A stretch of 64,000 bases of DNA from JBPOFM01 sp051252455 (GCA_051252455.1 JBPOFM010000002.1:1-64000); one strand, 5' to 3'. Shown: positions 33,068-42,650, numbered from the stretch's first letter. The notes: generated by a model not told the origin, from the sequence alone. A program made the numbers and translations.

Positions 33068-33610
33068 TTAAAACAATACGAATTCAAGGAAAATTGATAC
33101 GCTCGTTAGCTTCTCTTGTTGCTTATAGCCAAAGCGTTTTCGGTTGAAATCAAAACCAATTTGCCAAGAATTCCTAAAGTCTTTATCAAACGTTCTATAA
33201 CCGATTCCAAACTTATACATCGTTCCTTTTTCAAAACTGTTGCCAGCTTTTATGAGTTTACCGTAACCACCTCTTACAAAGACAACGTCATCAAAATCCA
33301 GAATATTATAATTGAAGCCTAAATGGACAGGCAAAAAATTAAGAGCTTGTCTGGTATAACGGTCGTATTCGACATTAAGGTCCACACTGGTTCGTTGGTC
33401 AAACTGATATCCCAAAGAATTAGTGATAAAGAAGGCATTCACATCAATAAAGGAACCCGTGTCATCATTTGGACTGAAGGTGAATTCGTCGTTGGTAGTG
33501 AGAGTTCCTGCCACCGAAATTTTGTAATAAATGCCATGTGTTTTAAGGCCATCTTGAGAAAATCCTAAAAAGGAATATCCCAAACAAAGTGCAATGAAAA
33601 GTTGTTTCAT
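33068..33610 (-). CDS. Outer membrane beta-barrel protein, function unknown
   Basis: 180 residues with signal MKQLFIALCLGYSFLGFSQ. The mature chain alternates hydrophobic and polar residues (SLGYQFDQRTSVDLNVEYD, NFLPVHLGFNYNILDF, MYKFGIGYRTF, WQIGFDFNRKRF) and ends in a terminal Phe (FLEFVLF), as needed for outer membrane barrel assembly. About eight strands. It lies 35 bp downstream of truB on the same strand and may be co-transcribed. Confidence 0.75.
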   Translation of the reverse strand: MKQLFIALCLGYSFLGFSQDGLKTHGIYYKISVAGTLTTNDEFTFSPNDDTGSFIDVNAFFITNSLGYQFDQRTSVDLNVEYDRYTRQALNFLPVHLGFNYNILDFDDVVFVRGGYGKLIKAGNSFEKGTMYKFGIGYRTFDKDFRNSWQIGFDFNRKRFGYKQQEKLTSVSIFLEFVLF

Positions 33611-33645
33611 TTGAAGAAAGTCAGGAAAAATAGAGGCATCAATAA

Positions 33646-34338
33646 TTAAGCCGAAGGAAGCAGAGAAATAAATTTTTCTGGAGTTAAGGCAGCATTCACA
33701 TCAAAATCTCCAATTTTCGTTCGACGCAACGCGGTTAAATGTGCGCCAGAATTCAAAGCTTTGCCAAAATCATTTGCTAACGACCGAATGTAGGTCCCTT
33801 TACTGCAAACCACTCTAAAATCAATATTCAATCCATCGATTTTAGTAATTTCAAATTCGGAAATGCTGACAGTTCGTGAAGGAATCTCCACTTCTTCACC
33901 AGCTCTTGCAAATTCATACAGACGTTTTCCATCCTTTTTTAACGCTGAAAAGACAGGGGGAAATTGTTGAATCTCACCAACAAATTGTGAAGTTGTTTGA
34001 TGAATCAAATCTTCGGTAATATGATCCGTCGGAAATGTTTGGTCTATCTCGGTTTCTAAATCATAGGAAGCGGTCGTGCCTCCCAAAACGATCGTTCCAG
34101 TGTATTCTTTAATTTGACCTTGAAACGTGTCAATCTGTTTGGTCATTTTTCCTGTACAAATGACCAGCAATCCAGTTGCCAATGGGTCCAGGGTCCCGGC
34201 ATGTCCAACTTTTATTTTTTTGATATTGAAAGCGCGCCTGATTTCCCAACGCAGTTTATTGACCACTTGAAATGAGGTCCAATTGAGAGGTTTGTCAATT
34301 AAAAGTACTTCGCCAGAAAGATAGTCTTCAGCAACCAT
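33646..34338 (-). CDS. truB: tRNA pseudouridine(55) synthase TruB
   Basis: 230 residues. Catalytic motif KVGHAGTLDPLATGLLVIC includes the essential Asp. Further motifs are GTIVLGGTTASYDLETE, PPVFSALKKDGKRLYEFARAG and VVCSKGTYIRSLANDFG. It makes pseudouridine 55 in the T-psi-C loop of tRNAs. It is 4 bp downstream of uppP in the ftsX-DUF3098-uppP-truB operon conserved in Flavobacteriia. It lacks the C-terminal PUA domain seen in longer homologs, as is usual in this group. Confidence 0.95.
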   Translation of the reverse strand: MVAEDYLSGEVLLIDKPLNWTSFQVVNKLRWEIRRAFNIKKIKVGHAGTLDPLATGLLVICTGKMTKQIDTFQGQIKEYTGTIVLGGTTASYDLETEIDQTFPTDHITEDLIHQTTSQFVGEIQQFPPVFSALKKDGKRLYEFARAGEEVEIPSRTVSISEFEITKIDGLNIDFRVVCSKGTYIRSLANDFGKALNSGAHLTALRRTKIGDFDVNAALTPEKFISLLPSA

Positions 34339-34342
34339 TAAG

Positions 34343-35137
34343 CTAGTTTAAGAAGGTGTAAACAATTGCTACAACACCTACAATTGCACAATAGATTGCA
34401 AAATAGGACAATTTGCTTTTTTTGACCAAAGAAATCATCCAAGTACATGCAAAAAGGCCTGCAATGAATGCCGATATAAACCCAACACTTAAAAATGTGA
34501 TATTGGAGCTATCGTACGTCAATTCGCCACTTAAGATATCTTTTGCGATTTTACCAAAAATTAAAGGCACCACCATTAAAAATGAAAAGCGAGCAGCCTT
34601 TGTTTTATCGTTTCCTAGTAATACCGAAGTGGAAATGGTCGCTCCTGAACGTGATAAACCTGGAAGCATCGCAACAGCTTGTGAAATACCAATGACAAGC
34701 GCATTCCCAAAGCTTACTTTTTTATTGGTGTCTTTTGCCTTATCTGCCAAAAACAATAACACGGCCGTTACCAAAAGCATGCAACCGACTAATAAGATAT
34801 TGCCACCAAATAATTGCTCTAACTCTTTTTCAAATAAAACACCGACAATGACAGCAGGAAGCATGGATAAGGCGATTTTTGCAGCAAACTGCAAATCCTC
34901 GTTCCATTCAAATTTTAAAATACCTTTTAAAATACTCCAAATATCCTTTCTAAAAATAACAATGGTGCTCAAAGCCGTTGCAAAATGTAGAACTACGGTA
35001 AATAACAGGCTTTCTTTAGGAACAGAATTGTCGCCAAGAATGGCTTTGCCAAGCTCTAAATGCCCACTTGAAGATACAGGAAGAAATTCAGTAAGCCCTT
35101 GGATGACACCAAGAATAATTGAATCTAGAATATCCAT
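34343..35137 (-). CDS. uppP: Undecaprenyl-diphosphate phosphatase UppP
   Basis: 264 residues, polytopic inner membrane protein. Motif GVIQGLTEFLPVSSSGHLEL (conserved Glu and SSSGH) and the second active-site loop AMLPGLSRSGATIST are diagnostic of the UppP/BacA family. It recycles undecaprenyl pyrophosphate to the lipid carrier for peptidoglycan and polysaccharide synthesis and is associated with bacitracin resistance. The ATG overlaps the stop of the DUF3098 gene by a base (35137), indicating coupled translation. Confidence 0.95.
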   Translation of the reverse strand: MDILDSIILGVIQGLTEFLPVSSSGHLELGKAILGDNSVPKESLLFTVVLHFATALSTIVIFRKDIWSILKGILKFEWNEDLQFAAKIALSMLPAVIVGVLFEKELEQLFGGNILLVGCMLLVTAVLLFLADKAKDTNKKVSFGNALVIGISQAVAMLPGLSRSGATISTSVLLGNDKTKAARFSFLMVVPLIFGKIAKDILSGELTYDSSNITFLSVGFISAFIAGLFACTWMISLVKKSKLSYFAIYCAIVGVVAIVYTFLN

Positions 35138-35391
35138 TATTTTGTTTTCGGATTCAAAAGAATGGCAAACACTTCAATACCAAACCCAATCAAGATAAGT
35201 GTTGGCGCCAAACGAATCCGTCTCCAGCTAAAGATATCTTCGTTAAAAACATTGGGATCGTCACTACCACCGCCAGCCATCAAGATGAAGCCAAGTGCGA
35301 TAAAGCCCAAACCGATGAGCATGAATTTATAGTTTTTCTTACCGAAGATAAATTCACCTTTTGAGTCTTCCTTTCGTTTTTGTTCTCCCAT
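35137..35391 (-). CDS. DUF3098 small membrane protein
   Basis: 84 residues from the ATG at 35391 (MGEQKRKEDSKGEFIFGKKN); 26 upstream codons are open but unlike the family. Two transmembrane helices (YKFMLIGLGFIALGFILM and LAPTLILIGFGIEVFAILL) with the DDPNVFNEDIFSWRRIRLAP loop typical of DUF3098. Conserved between ftsX and uppP in Flavobacteriia. Role unknown, probably related to the cell envelope. Confidence 0.9.
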   Translation of the reverse strand: MGEQKRKEDSKGEFIFGKKNYKFMLIGLGFIALGFILMAGGGSDDPNVFNEDIFSWRRIRLAPTLILIGFGIEVFAILLNPKTK

Positions 35392-35605
35392 TGTTAACTT
35401 GAATTCTGTTAAGCTTGTATGATACGCAATGATCAATTGTGCCTTACGTTTTGTTATGCCAAAAAGCAATTTTAGAAGTGCAAAGTAAAGGAAATATTTA
35501 AAACTTTCACGTTAAGGGAATCTAAATTTAGTCTTTGTTCAGATACACTGCTGCTATGACAGACATCTAGGTCATCATTATAAAACAGAAGATCATGGGA
35601 CAAAC

Positions 35606-36007
35606 TTATTTTGTCAACGTTAAAAGGAAACCATCATTAACCTGCTGGTCGATCGTGATTTCATTTTCAGTTTCAGTATAAATACCGAAGTCAATTCCAT
35701 CAATAGTAATGAGGTCATTTGTTCCGTCATTTTGAATACTATAGGGATAGGTGCCGGAATCGAAGAAATCAACCACCATTTCATCCGTATTATTATTTAC
35801 GACGGTCAACATATCTGTTTCACTGTCAAATGTCCATTGGACAAGTCCTGATGGTAAGGTTTGGTCAATGCCAGCAAAACCACCGAAAACATGTGTTAGA
35901 TTCCAAGTAGTGGTATGGGATAATTGTGTAGAGTTGTCGTCATCATCGCTGCAACTCACAAGCGCAGTCAATAAACAAATTGACATAAAAATTCGAACTG
36001 CTTTCAT
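35606..36007 (-). CDS. Small lipoprotein, lipocalin-like
   Basis: 133 residues with signal MKAVRIFMSICLLTALVSCS (lipobox LVSC) followed by an acidic run DDDD, which in Bacteroidota is a lipoprotein export feature. The body has beta-strands (TTWNLTHVFGGF, GLVQWTFDSETDMLTVVNN, YTETENEITI) like small lipocalin-like domains. It is inserted between ftsX and DUF3098, which are usually adjacent. Function unknown. Confidence 0.7.
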   Translation of the reverse strand: MKAVRIFMSICLLTALVSCSDDDDNSTQLSHTTTWNLTHVFGGFAGIDQTLPSGLVQWTFDSETDMLTVVNNNTDEMVVDFFDSGTYPYSIQNDGTNDLITIDGIDFGIYTETENEITIDQQVNDGFLLTLTK

Positions 36008-36067
36008 CGGAATAGAGTTTTATATATAGATGTAAATTCTCTTAAAAGGTTGCGTCGAAAACTTTAT

Positions 36068-36946
36068 TTAATAATATAAAGCATCGGTTTTTAGGTTCAA
36101 GAAACGCTGTGTGGCGATAAAAGTACTGATCCAAGTGATGAAAATTCCTAGCAAGAAAATACCGGCGAACAACCCACCAAGTACAACAGGGTTTTTAGTC
36201 AATTCCAATTCTGGGAATGTTAGGTTTAAATAATACAGCACAATTCCCATTCCTATCAAAGCAACAATAGCGCCAACAACACCCAATTGTACACTTTTCA
36301 TTATGAATGGTTTACGGATAAATGATTTGGTTGCGCCAACCATTTGCATTGTTTTGATGATAAATCGTTTGGAATACACGGCCAGACGAATCGAACTATT
36401 AATCAAAAGCACAGCAATCAACGTAAAGATGGCGCTAATAACCAATACCCAAAATGTGATTTTTTTGACATTATCGTTCATCAATTCCACCAAATCATTG
36501 TCATATCTAATTTCTTCAATGAATTTTTTATCGGCCAATTCGTCTGTGATGGATGTTAAGGTTTCTGTCGTTACGAAATCCGCTTTTAAATGCACATCAA
36601 TCGAGTTCTGCAACGGATTGTAACCTACAAAGTCCATAAAATCCTCTCCAGTTTCGGCTTTCATCGATTCGGCAGCTTCTTCTTTGGAAACATAGTTAGT
36701 GCTTTTTGTGTATTCCGCCATGGCCAGACTTTTTTCAAGTTGGTTGACTTCTACTTCCTTTGCAGTGTCGTTCAAATAAATAGTCATAACGACCTGTTCC
36801 TTAAAATGATCGGCAATTTTTTTGGCATTCAACACTAACAAGCCGAGGCATCCCAATAGGAATAGCACCAAAGCAATACTGATTACCACAGAAAAGTAAG
36901 ACGAAATTAGCTTGCGTTTTTGATATCTGTCAAATGATGAACTCAT
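36068..36946 (-). CDS. ftsX: Cell division protein FtsX
   Basis: 292 residues from the ATG at 36946 (MSSSFDRYQKRKLISSYFSV), the usual flavobacterial start; the open frame extends 12 codons upstream. Four transmembrane helices, one N-terminal and three C-terminal around SIRLAVYSKRFIIKTMQMVG, with an extracytoplasmic loop between TM1 and TM2. With FtsE it forms the ABC-type complex that activates periplasmic peptidoglycan hydrolases during division. FtsE is not encoded in the window, as is common here. Confidence 0.95.
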   Translation of the reverse strand: MSSSFDRYQKRKLISSYFSVVISIALVLFLLGCLGLLVLNAKKIADHFKEQVVMTIYLNDTAKEVEVNQLEKSLAMAEYTKSTNYVSKEEAAESMKAETGEDFMDFVGYNPLQNSIDVHLKADFVTTETLTSITDELADKKFIEEIRYDNDLVELMNDNVKKITFWVLVISAIFTLIAVLLINSSIRLAVYSKRFIIKTMQMVGATKSFIRKPFIMKSVQLGVVGAIVALIGMGIVLYYLNLTFPELELTKNPVVLGGLFAGIFLLGIFITWISTFIATQRFLNLKTDALYY

Positions 36947-37014
36947 AGAAAATTTAGTTGATGGCGTAAAAATATAAAACAATTCTGTGTTGTTGAGGTT
37001 TACAACGTTTAAAC

Positions 37015-37045
37015 TTTCAACATTGTTATAATAACCTTAAATTTG
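37015..37045 (+). promoter_or_regulatory. Probable leuS promoter and leader
   Basis: TTTC (37015-37018), a 19-nt spacer and TAAATTTG (37038-37045) nearly match TTTG-N19-TAnnTTTG. The resulting leader of about 115 nt holds CGCAAAG (37097-37103) and CTTTGCG (37145-37151), able to pair across the leader just ahead of the start codon. Confidence 0.5.
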
Positions 37046-37167
37046 CGGGATAAATGGCTCACCAAGCCCTAAAATAAGCTCGTAGAGCTGCAGAGACGCA
37101 AAGTTTTTCTAATATCACTCCCATACAACTTCGCTACTTCGCGCCTTTGCGAGAGAAAAAAATTACA

Positions 37168-40100
37168 ATGAACTACCATTTCAACGACATCGAAGCCAAA
37201 TGGCAAAAATATTGGGCAGAACACAATACGTTCAAAGCCGAAAACCACAGCGATAAACCAAAATACTACGTCTTGGATATGTTCCCTTACCCAAGCGGCG
37301 CAGGACTACATGTTGGGCATCCCTTAGGATACATTGCAAGTGATATATATGCGCGTTACAAGCGTCATAAAGGTTTTAACGTCTTGCATCCTCAAGGCTA
37401 TGATAGTTTTGGATTGCCTGCAGAACAATATGCAATTCAAACTGGGCAGCATCCTGCTTTGACAACGGAAGAAAACATCAAAACCTATCGTCGTCAGTTG
37501 GATCAAATAGGCTTTTCATTCGATTGGAGCAGGGAAGTGCGAACTTCTGACCCTAGTTATTATAAATGGACACAGTGGATATTTATCCAACTGTTTGAAT
37601 CTTGGTATAATAATACTTCGAACAAAGCAGAATCGATTGAAACCTTGAAATCAATCTTTGCTTCCGAAGGAAATGCAGATGTCGATGCCGCTTGTGATGA
37701 CAATATTCAAACATTTACAGCATCAGAATGGACTAATTTTTCATCAGAAAAACAGCAAGAAATTTTATTAAAATATAGACTGACCTATTTGGCAGAAACC
37801 GAAGTCAACTGGTGTCCTGCACTGGGAACCGTTTTGGCCAATGATGAAATCGTCAATGGTGTGTCCGAACGCGGTGGTCATCCTGTGGTACGCAAAAAAA
37901 TGACGCAATGGAGCATGCGAATTTCTGCTTATGCTGAACGTTTACTGCAAGGTTTGGATACACTAGACTGGACAGATTCGTTGAAGGAAAGCCAACGCAA
38001 CTGGATTGGAAAGTCGGTCGGTTCAAGTGTGACCTTCAACGTCCTACCACCAAACACCAACCACCAACCATCAACCATTGAAGTGTTCACAACAAGACCT
38101 GATACCATTTTCGGAGTCTCGTTTATGACGCTTGCTCCTGAACATGAATTGGTATCCAAAATCGTAACTGATGAACAAAAAGCAGACGTAGAAGCTTATG
38201 TTGAAGCAACTGCAAAACGCAGCGAACGCGACCGAATGGCAGATGTAAAGACCATTTCTGGAGCATTTACGGGTGCTTATGCCGAACATCCATTTACAAA
38301 AGAACCGATTCCAGTTTGGATTGGCGATTACGTCTTGGCTGGCTACGGAACAGGCGCCGTGATGTCTGTGCCTTGTGGCGACCAACGTGATTATGATTTT
38401 GCGAAGCATTTCGATATTCCGATTCCTAATATTTTTGAAGGAGTCGATATTTCTGAAGAGGCTTATGGCTCAAAAGATAATGTGATCATTGCCAACAGCG
38501 ATTTCTTAAACGGATTGAACTATAAAAAAGCCACCAAACTTGCCATTTACGAACTCGAAAAATTAGGCCAAGGCGAAGGGAAAACCAATTATAGGTTGCG
38601 TGATGCTGTATTTAGCAGACAACGGTATTGGGGAGAACCCTTTCCAGTATATTACGTCAATGGCATGCCACAAATGATTGACGCCAAGCATCTACCAATC
38701 ACCTTGCCAGAAGTTGAAAAATACTTGCCAACAGAAACAGGCGAGCCGCCTTTGGGGAATGCCACAGTTTGGGCTTGGGATAGTAAACAGTGTTCAGTGG
38801 TAAGTAATCAGTTTATTGATAATAAAACTGTATTTCCACTCGAACTCAACACTATGCCAGGTTGGGCTGGAAGTTCGCAATATTTCAATCGCTACATGGA
38901 TCCACATAATGAGGAGGAAATTTTCTCGCAAGAAGCGGTCAATTATTGGAAACAAGTGGATTTATACATTGGCGGAAGCGAGCATGCCACAGGCCATTTG
39001 CTCTATGCACGTTTTTGGCAAAAGTTTATGTTCGATAAAGGTTTGGTGCCAGTCGATGAGTTTGCTAAAAAGCTGATTAACCAAGGGATGATTTTGGGGA
39101 CTAGTGCTTTCGTGTCTCGTGTAGGTTTTGAAGGTACTTATTCAATATTAAAAAATTCAACACAACCAACACTTAATAAGCCAATTTATATCTCACATGA
39201 TATTTTTAATAAGTTTAATAATCTATACAAGTACATATTGAATTCTGAACTATCTGCTGAAGATAAAAATGTCTTTGCAAATGGAAATGGATTTACAAAA
39301 GGATTAGCCAGTGTAATTGAGGACACGGTTTTTTATGATTTACTTGATGAAGAAAAGAGAGATGTCTTGGAAATCTTCATGAAATTACTAGAAAAAGTAA
39401 GTAAGGATATTTATTCTCAAAATGTTGGGGCGGAGGTTATTGGACTTACATTTTCTGCAATTCATGCAGATGTATCCTTTGTAAATGCTTCAGATGAATT
39501 AGATATTGAAGCCTTTAAAAATTGGAGAGAAGAGTATAAAGACGCTGAATTTGTTAGAGAAGATGATGGAACCTTCAAAGTCTCACGCGAAGTCGAAAAA
39601 ATGTCCAAATCCAAATACAATGTTGTCAATCCGGATGCGATTTGCGAGCAATACGGAGCAGACAGTTTACGACTCTACGAAATGTTCCTCGGTCCCTTGG
39701 AGCAAGCCAAACCTTGGAATACTGCTGGGATTACAGGTGTTCATGGCTTCCTTAAAAAATTCTGGAAGTTATATATCGGCGAAAATGGTCTAAATGTCAA
39801 TGATGCTAAACCAACAGCAGACAATTTGAAAACACTCCATAAAACCATCAAAAAAGTAGAAGAAGACATCGAGAATTTCTCCTTTAACACAACTGTTTCT
39901 ACATTTATGATTGCGTGTAATGAGTTGACCGCTCAAAAATGTACAAGTAAAGACATTTTAGAACCATTATTAGTCTTGTTGTCACCTTATGCACCGCATA
40001 TTGCGGAAGAATTATGGAGTCAGCTAGGTCATGATGAGTCGATATCAACGGCACCATTTCCAAAATTTGACGCCAGCCATTTAGTGGAAAGTAGCAAAGA

Positions 40101-40278
40101 ATATCCAATTTCCTTTAACGGAAAAACTAAATTCACCATGGAATTGCCGCTGGATTTAAGCAAAGACGATATTGAAAAAGCAGTGATGGCACACGAAAAA
40201 ACCATTGCACAATTGGAAGGTCGAGAACCTAAAAAAGTGATTATTGTGCCAGGAAAAATTGTAAATATTGTAGGCTAA
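37168..40278 (+). CDS. leuS: Leucine-tRNA ligase with an extra insertion
   Basis: 1036 residues from the ATG at 37168 (MNYHFNDIEAKWQKYWAEHN). Class I signature YPSGAGLHVGHPLGYIASD, editing domain TTRPDTIFGVSFMTLAPEHE, and KMSKSKYNVVNPD. The flavobacterial insertion near residues 145-205 (KSIFASEGNADVDAACDDN) is expected. A second segment, about residues 655-762 (DNA 39127-39462), between SAFVSRV and IHADVSFVN, is not present in the homologs I remember. It is visibly more AT-rich and predicted mostly helical (KNVFANGNGFTKGLASVIED, LLEKVSKDIYSQN). It charges tRNA-Leu. Confidence 0.95.
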   Translation: MNYHFNDIEAKWQKYWAEHNTFKAENHSDKPKYYVLDMFPYPSGAGLHVGHPLGYIASDIYARYKRHKGFNVLHPQGYDSFGLPAEQYAIQTGQHPALTTEENIKTYRRQLDQIGFSFDWSREVRTSDPSYYKWTQWIFIQLFESWYNNTSNKAESIETLKSIFASEGNADVDAACDDNIQTFTASEWTNFSSEKQQEILLKYRLTYLAETEVNWCPALGTVLANDEIVNGVSERGGHPVVRKKMTQWSMRISAYAERLLQGLDTLDWTDSLKESQRNWIGKSVGSSVTFNVLPPNTNHQPSTIEVFTTRPDTIFGVSFMTLAPEHELVSKIVTDEQKADVEAYVEATAKRSERDRMADVKTISGAFTGAYAEHPFTKEPIPVWIGDYVLAGYGTGAVMSVPCGDQRDYDFAKHFDIPIPNIFEGVDISEEAYGSKDNVIIANSDFLNGLNYKKATKLAIYELEKLGQGEGKTNYRLRDAVFSRQRYWGEPFPVYYVNGMPQMIDAKHLPITLPEVEKYLPTETGEPPLGNATVWAWDSKQCSVVSNQFIDNKTVFPLELNTMPGWAGSSQYFNRYMDPHNEEEIFSQEAVNYWKQVDLYIGGSEHATGHLLYARFWQKFMFDKGLVPVDEFAKKLINQGMILGTSAFVSRVGFEGTYSILKNSTQPTLNKPIYISHDIFNKFNNLYKYILNSELSAEDKNVFANGNGFTKGLASVIEDTVFYDLLDEEKRDVLEIFMKLLEKVSKDIYSQNVGAEVIGLTFSAIHADVSFVNASDELDIEAFKNWREEYKDAEFVREDDGTFKVSREVEKMSKSKYNVVNPDAICEQYGADSLRLYEMFLGPLEQAKPWNTAGITGVHGFLKKFWKLYIGENGLNVNDAKPTADNLKTLHKTIKKVEEDIENFSFNTTVSTFMIACNELTAQKCTSKDILEPLLVLLSPYAPHIAEELWSQLGHDESISTAPFPKFDASHLVESSKEYPISFNGKTKFTMELPLDLSKDDIEKAVMAHEKTIAQLEGREPKKVIIVPGKIVNIVG

Positions 40279-40291
40279 TTATTTATAGAAC

Positions 40292-40591
40292 ATGAAAAAC
40301 CTATTGTTAGTTTTTGTGATGTTGCTATGCTTCGCATGTAAAGAAGAAGAAAAACAACTAGTTGAAATGTCCTGCGGACAATGTCAATTTGGGTTGACCT
40401 CACAAAACGGTTGTGATTTGGCAGTTCGTATGGACAACCAAGCTTATTTTGTTGATGGTGCAAAAATTGACGATTTTGGTGATGCGCATGCGGAAGACAC
40501 TGGTTTTTGTGAAGTAATAAGAAAAGCCGAAATAACAGGAGCATTGGAAGGCGACCGGTTTCAAGTGACGACAGTTGAATTGATGGATTAG
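40292..40591 (+). CDS. DUF6370 family lipoprotein
   Basis: 99 residues with signal MKNLLLVFVMLLCFAC (lipobox CFAC). The mature part has CGQCQFGL, GCDLAVRMDNQAYFVDG and TGFCEVIRKAEITG, matching the cysteine-containing DUF6370 family, probably metal- or thiol-binding. It starts 13 bp after leuS and ends at a strong terminator, so it is probably co-transcribed with leuS or read from a promoter inside it. Confidence 0.75.
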   Translation: MKNLLLVFVMLLCFACKEEEKQLVEMSCGQCQFGLTSQNGCDLAVRMDNQAYFVDGAKIDDFGDAHAEDTGFCEVIRKAEITGALEGDRFQVTTVELMD

Positions 40592-40623
40592 AAAATTCTC
40601 AAAAAAACATATCAACAATTATA

Positions 40624-40650
40624 TGACCCCATAATTTATGGGGTCATTTT
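40624..40650 (+). terminator. Terminator after DUF6370 gene
   Basis: TGACCCCAT (40624-40632) and ATGGGGTCA (40638-40646) with a 5-nt loop, followed by TTTT. Confidence 0.85.
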
Positions 40651-40736
40651 AGTTAAAACCATAAATATGTAAAGTGCAACCCTATAGTTTCTAGATTCAT
40701 ATTTAATTTGACCTATTTTTATTGAAAATATATCAT

Positions 40737-41843
40737 ATGAAAGTAGGGGTTCCAAAAGAAATCAAAAATAACGAAAACCGGGTTGGTATGACGCCTGCCG
40801 GTGTATTCGAACTTATGCGTTACGGTCATCAAGTTTTTGTCCAGTCAACGGCAGGTGAGGGAAGTGGTTTTTTTGATGAGGATTATTTAGAAGTCGGAGC
40901 TATTGTCCTTCAGTCGATAGAAGAGGTGTATCAATCAAGTGACATGATTGTAAAAGTAAAAGAGCCCATTGCTTCAGAATATGATTCGATCCAACCACAT
41001 CATGTAGTCTTTACTTATTTTCATTTTGCATCAAGCGAGACGCTTACCAAAGCAATGTTGAAAAGTAAAGCTGTTTGTATTGCTTATGAAACGGTTGAAG
41101 ATGCCGATGGTTCATTGCCCTTGCTAACACCGATGTCTGAAGTGGCTGGCCGTATGGCAATTCAACAAGGTGCAAAATATCTTGAAAAGCCAATCAAGGG
41201 TCGTGGTGTTTTGCTAGGCGGTGTGCCTGGAGTGCCTCCTGGACGCGTTTTGGTTTTAGGCGCAGGAGTCGTTGGGATTCAAGCTGCTAAAATGGCGGCT
41301 GGGTTGGGAGCTCATGTCACGATTATGGATATAAATATGAAGCAATTGAGATACGTCAATGATGTGATGCCAAATCATGTGGTTACGGAATTCTCAAGTG
41401 AATATAATATTAGAAGACGGATTAAAGACCATGATTTAGTCGTTGGAGGCGTTCTGATAAAAGGTGCAAAGGCCCCAAAGTTAATCACCAGGGATATGCT
41501 CAAAGAAATGAGACCGGGAACAGTACTCGTAGATGTTGCGGTGGATCAAGGTGGCTGTATGGAAACCACCCGGGCGACCACTCACGAAGACCCAACCTAT
41601 ATTATCGATAACGTGGTTCATTATTGCGTTGCAAACATGCCTGGAGCTGTTCCTTACACATCAACTTTGGCTTTGACCAATGTCACTTTGCCATATATTA
41701 TTCAATTGGCAAATAAAGGTTGGAAAAAAGCATGCGAAGAGAATTCATCCTTGTCTAAAGGCTTAAGTCTCATAAACGGAACTGTGGTTTATGAAGAGAT
41801 CAATCAGGCTTTCAATTGGAACCATTCTGTTGAGACTTTATAG
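40737..41843 (+). CDS. ald: Alanine dehydrogenase
   Basis: 368 residues from the ATG at 40737 (MKVGVPKEIKNNENRVGMTP), the standard start. NAD-binding site VLVLGAGVVGIQAAKMAAGL, catalytic-region motif VFTYFHFASS, and C-terminal IDNVVHYCVANMPGAVPYTS. It interconverts L-alanine and pyruvate plus ammonia with NAD. Monocistronic; an Lrp-type regulator that could control amino-acid genes lies 2 kb away at 43503. Confidence 0.95.
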   Translation: MKVGVPKEIKNNENRVGMTPAGVFELMRYGHQVFVQSTAGEGSGFFDEDYLEVGAIVLQSIEEVYQSSDMIVKVKEPIASEYDSIQPHHVVFTYFHFASSETLTKAMLKSKAVCIAYETVEDADGSLPLLTPMSEVAGRMAIQQGAKYLEKPIKGRGVLLGGVPGVPPGRVLVLGAGVVGIQAAKMAAGLGAHVTIMDINMKQLRYVNDVMPNHVVTEFSSEYNIRRRIKDHDLVVGGVLIKGAKAPKLITRDMLKEMRPGTVLVDVAVDQGGCMETTRATTHEDPTYIIDNVVHYCVANMPGAVPYTSTLALTNVTLPYIIQLANKGWKKACEENSSLSKGLSLINGTVVYEEINQAFNWNHSVETL

Positions 41844-41924
41844 AGACTACTGACAAAATTTCCATTTCCGTTAATGGCTTACTTTTTGCTATCTTTATTG
41901 AAAAACAATTAAAGAATACGCACT

Positions 41925-42629
41925 ATGAATGGAATGATTGGATATTATATATTGATTGGCGCCATCGCATTGGTCAGTTGGCTAGTCAGTAATCAATTAA
42001 AAAAGAAATTTGCTCAATACTCCAAAGTACAATTGCGCAATGGCATGAGTGGAAAGGAGATTGCCGAAAAAATGTTGGCAGATAATGGCATTAGTGATGT
42101 TGAGGTGATATCTGTAAAAGGACAATTGACGGACCACTATAATCCTAAAAATAAAACAGTAAATTTAAGTGAGGCAGTTTACAATCAACGCAATGCCGCA
42201 GCTGCAGCGGTTTCTGCGCACGAAGTTGGTCACGCAGTACAACATGCGCAAGCTTATAGCGCTTTGAAAATGCGATCAGCATTAGTGCCAATTGTAAGTG
42301 TTACTTCTAATATGTCCCAATGGTTGGTTATAGGTGGATTGGTATTAGGAGCAGCTGCAGGAGCGGGATTTGGTTTCTATATTGCTATCGCTGGTTTGGT
42401 TTTTATGGGAATGGCAACACTGTTTAGTTTCATCACACTACCAGTTGAATACGATGCAAGTAATCGTGCATTGGCTTGGCTGAAAGCAAAAAACATGGTG
42501 ACTCCGGAGGAATACAAAGGGTCAGAAGATGCTTTGAAATGGGCTGCAAGAACTTATCTGGTAGCTGCTATTGGTGCTTTGGCATCCCTATTATATTGGG
42601 CGATGCAAGTGTTTGGCAGTCGTGACTAA
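41925..42629 (+). CDS. Neutral zinc metallopeptidase (YugP-like)
   Basis: 234 residues. A membrane-anchored metalloprotease family with HEVGH at about residues 96-100 (VSAHEVGHAVQHAQ) and three further transmembrane helices (LVIGGLVLGAAAGAGFGFY, FYIAIAGLVFMGMATLFSFI, TYLVAAIGALASLLYWAM). The N-terminus is one TM (IGYYILIGAIALVSWLV). The family is annotated as zinc-dependent peptidase; substrates unknown. It is followed by a strong terminator. ATG alternatives at 41925 and 41934. Confidence 0.9.
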   Translation: MNGMIGYYILIGAIALVSWLVSNQLKKKFAQYSKVQLRNGMSGKEIAEKMLADNGISDVEVISVKGQLTDHYNPKNKTVNLSEAVYNQRNAAAAAVSAHEVGHAVQHAQAYSALKMRSALVPIVSVTSNMSQWLVIGGLVLGAAAGAGFGFYIAIAGLVFMGMATLFSFITLPVEYDASNRALAWLKAKNMVTPEEYKGSEDALKWAARTYLVAAIGALASLLYWAMQVFGSRD

Positions 42630-42650
42630 CCTTTTTAACTTTATATAAAA

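Noticed and set aside
34413..35198. 261-codon plus-strand open frame antisense to uppP
   Set aside because: Its product is low-complexity (Ser, Thr, Asn, Pro) and the opposite strand encodes a textbook UppP with conserved motifs; it is a shadow of the membrane protein's codon usage.
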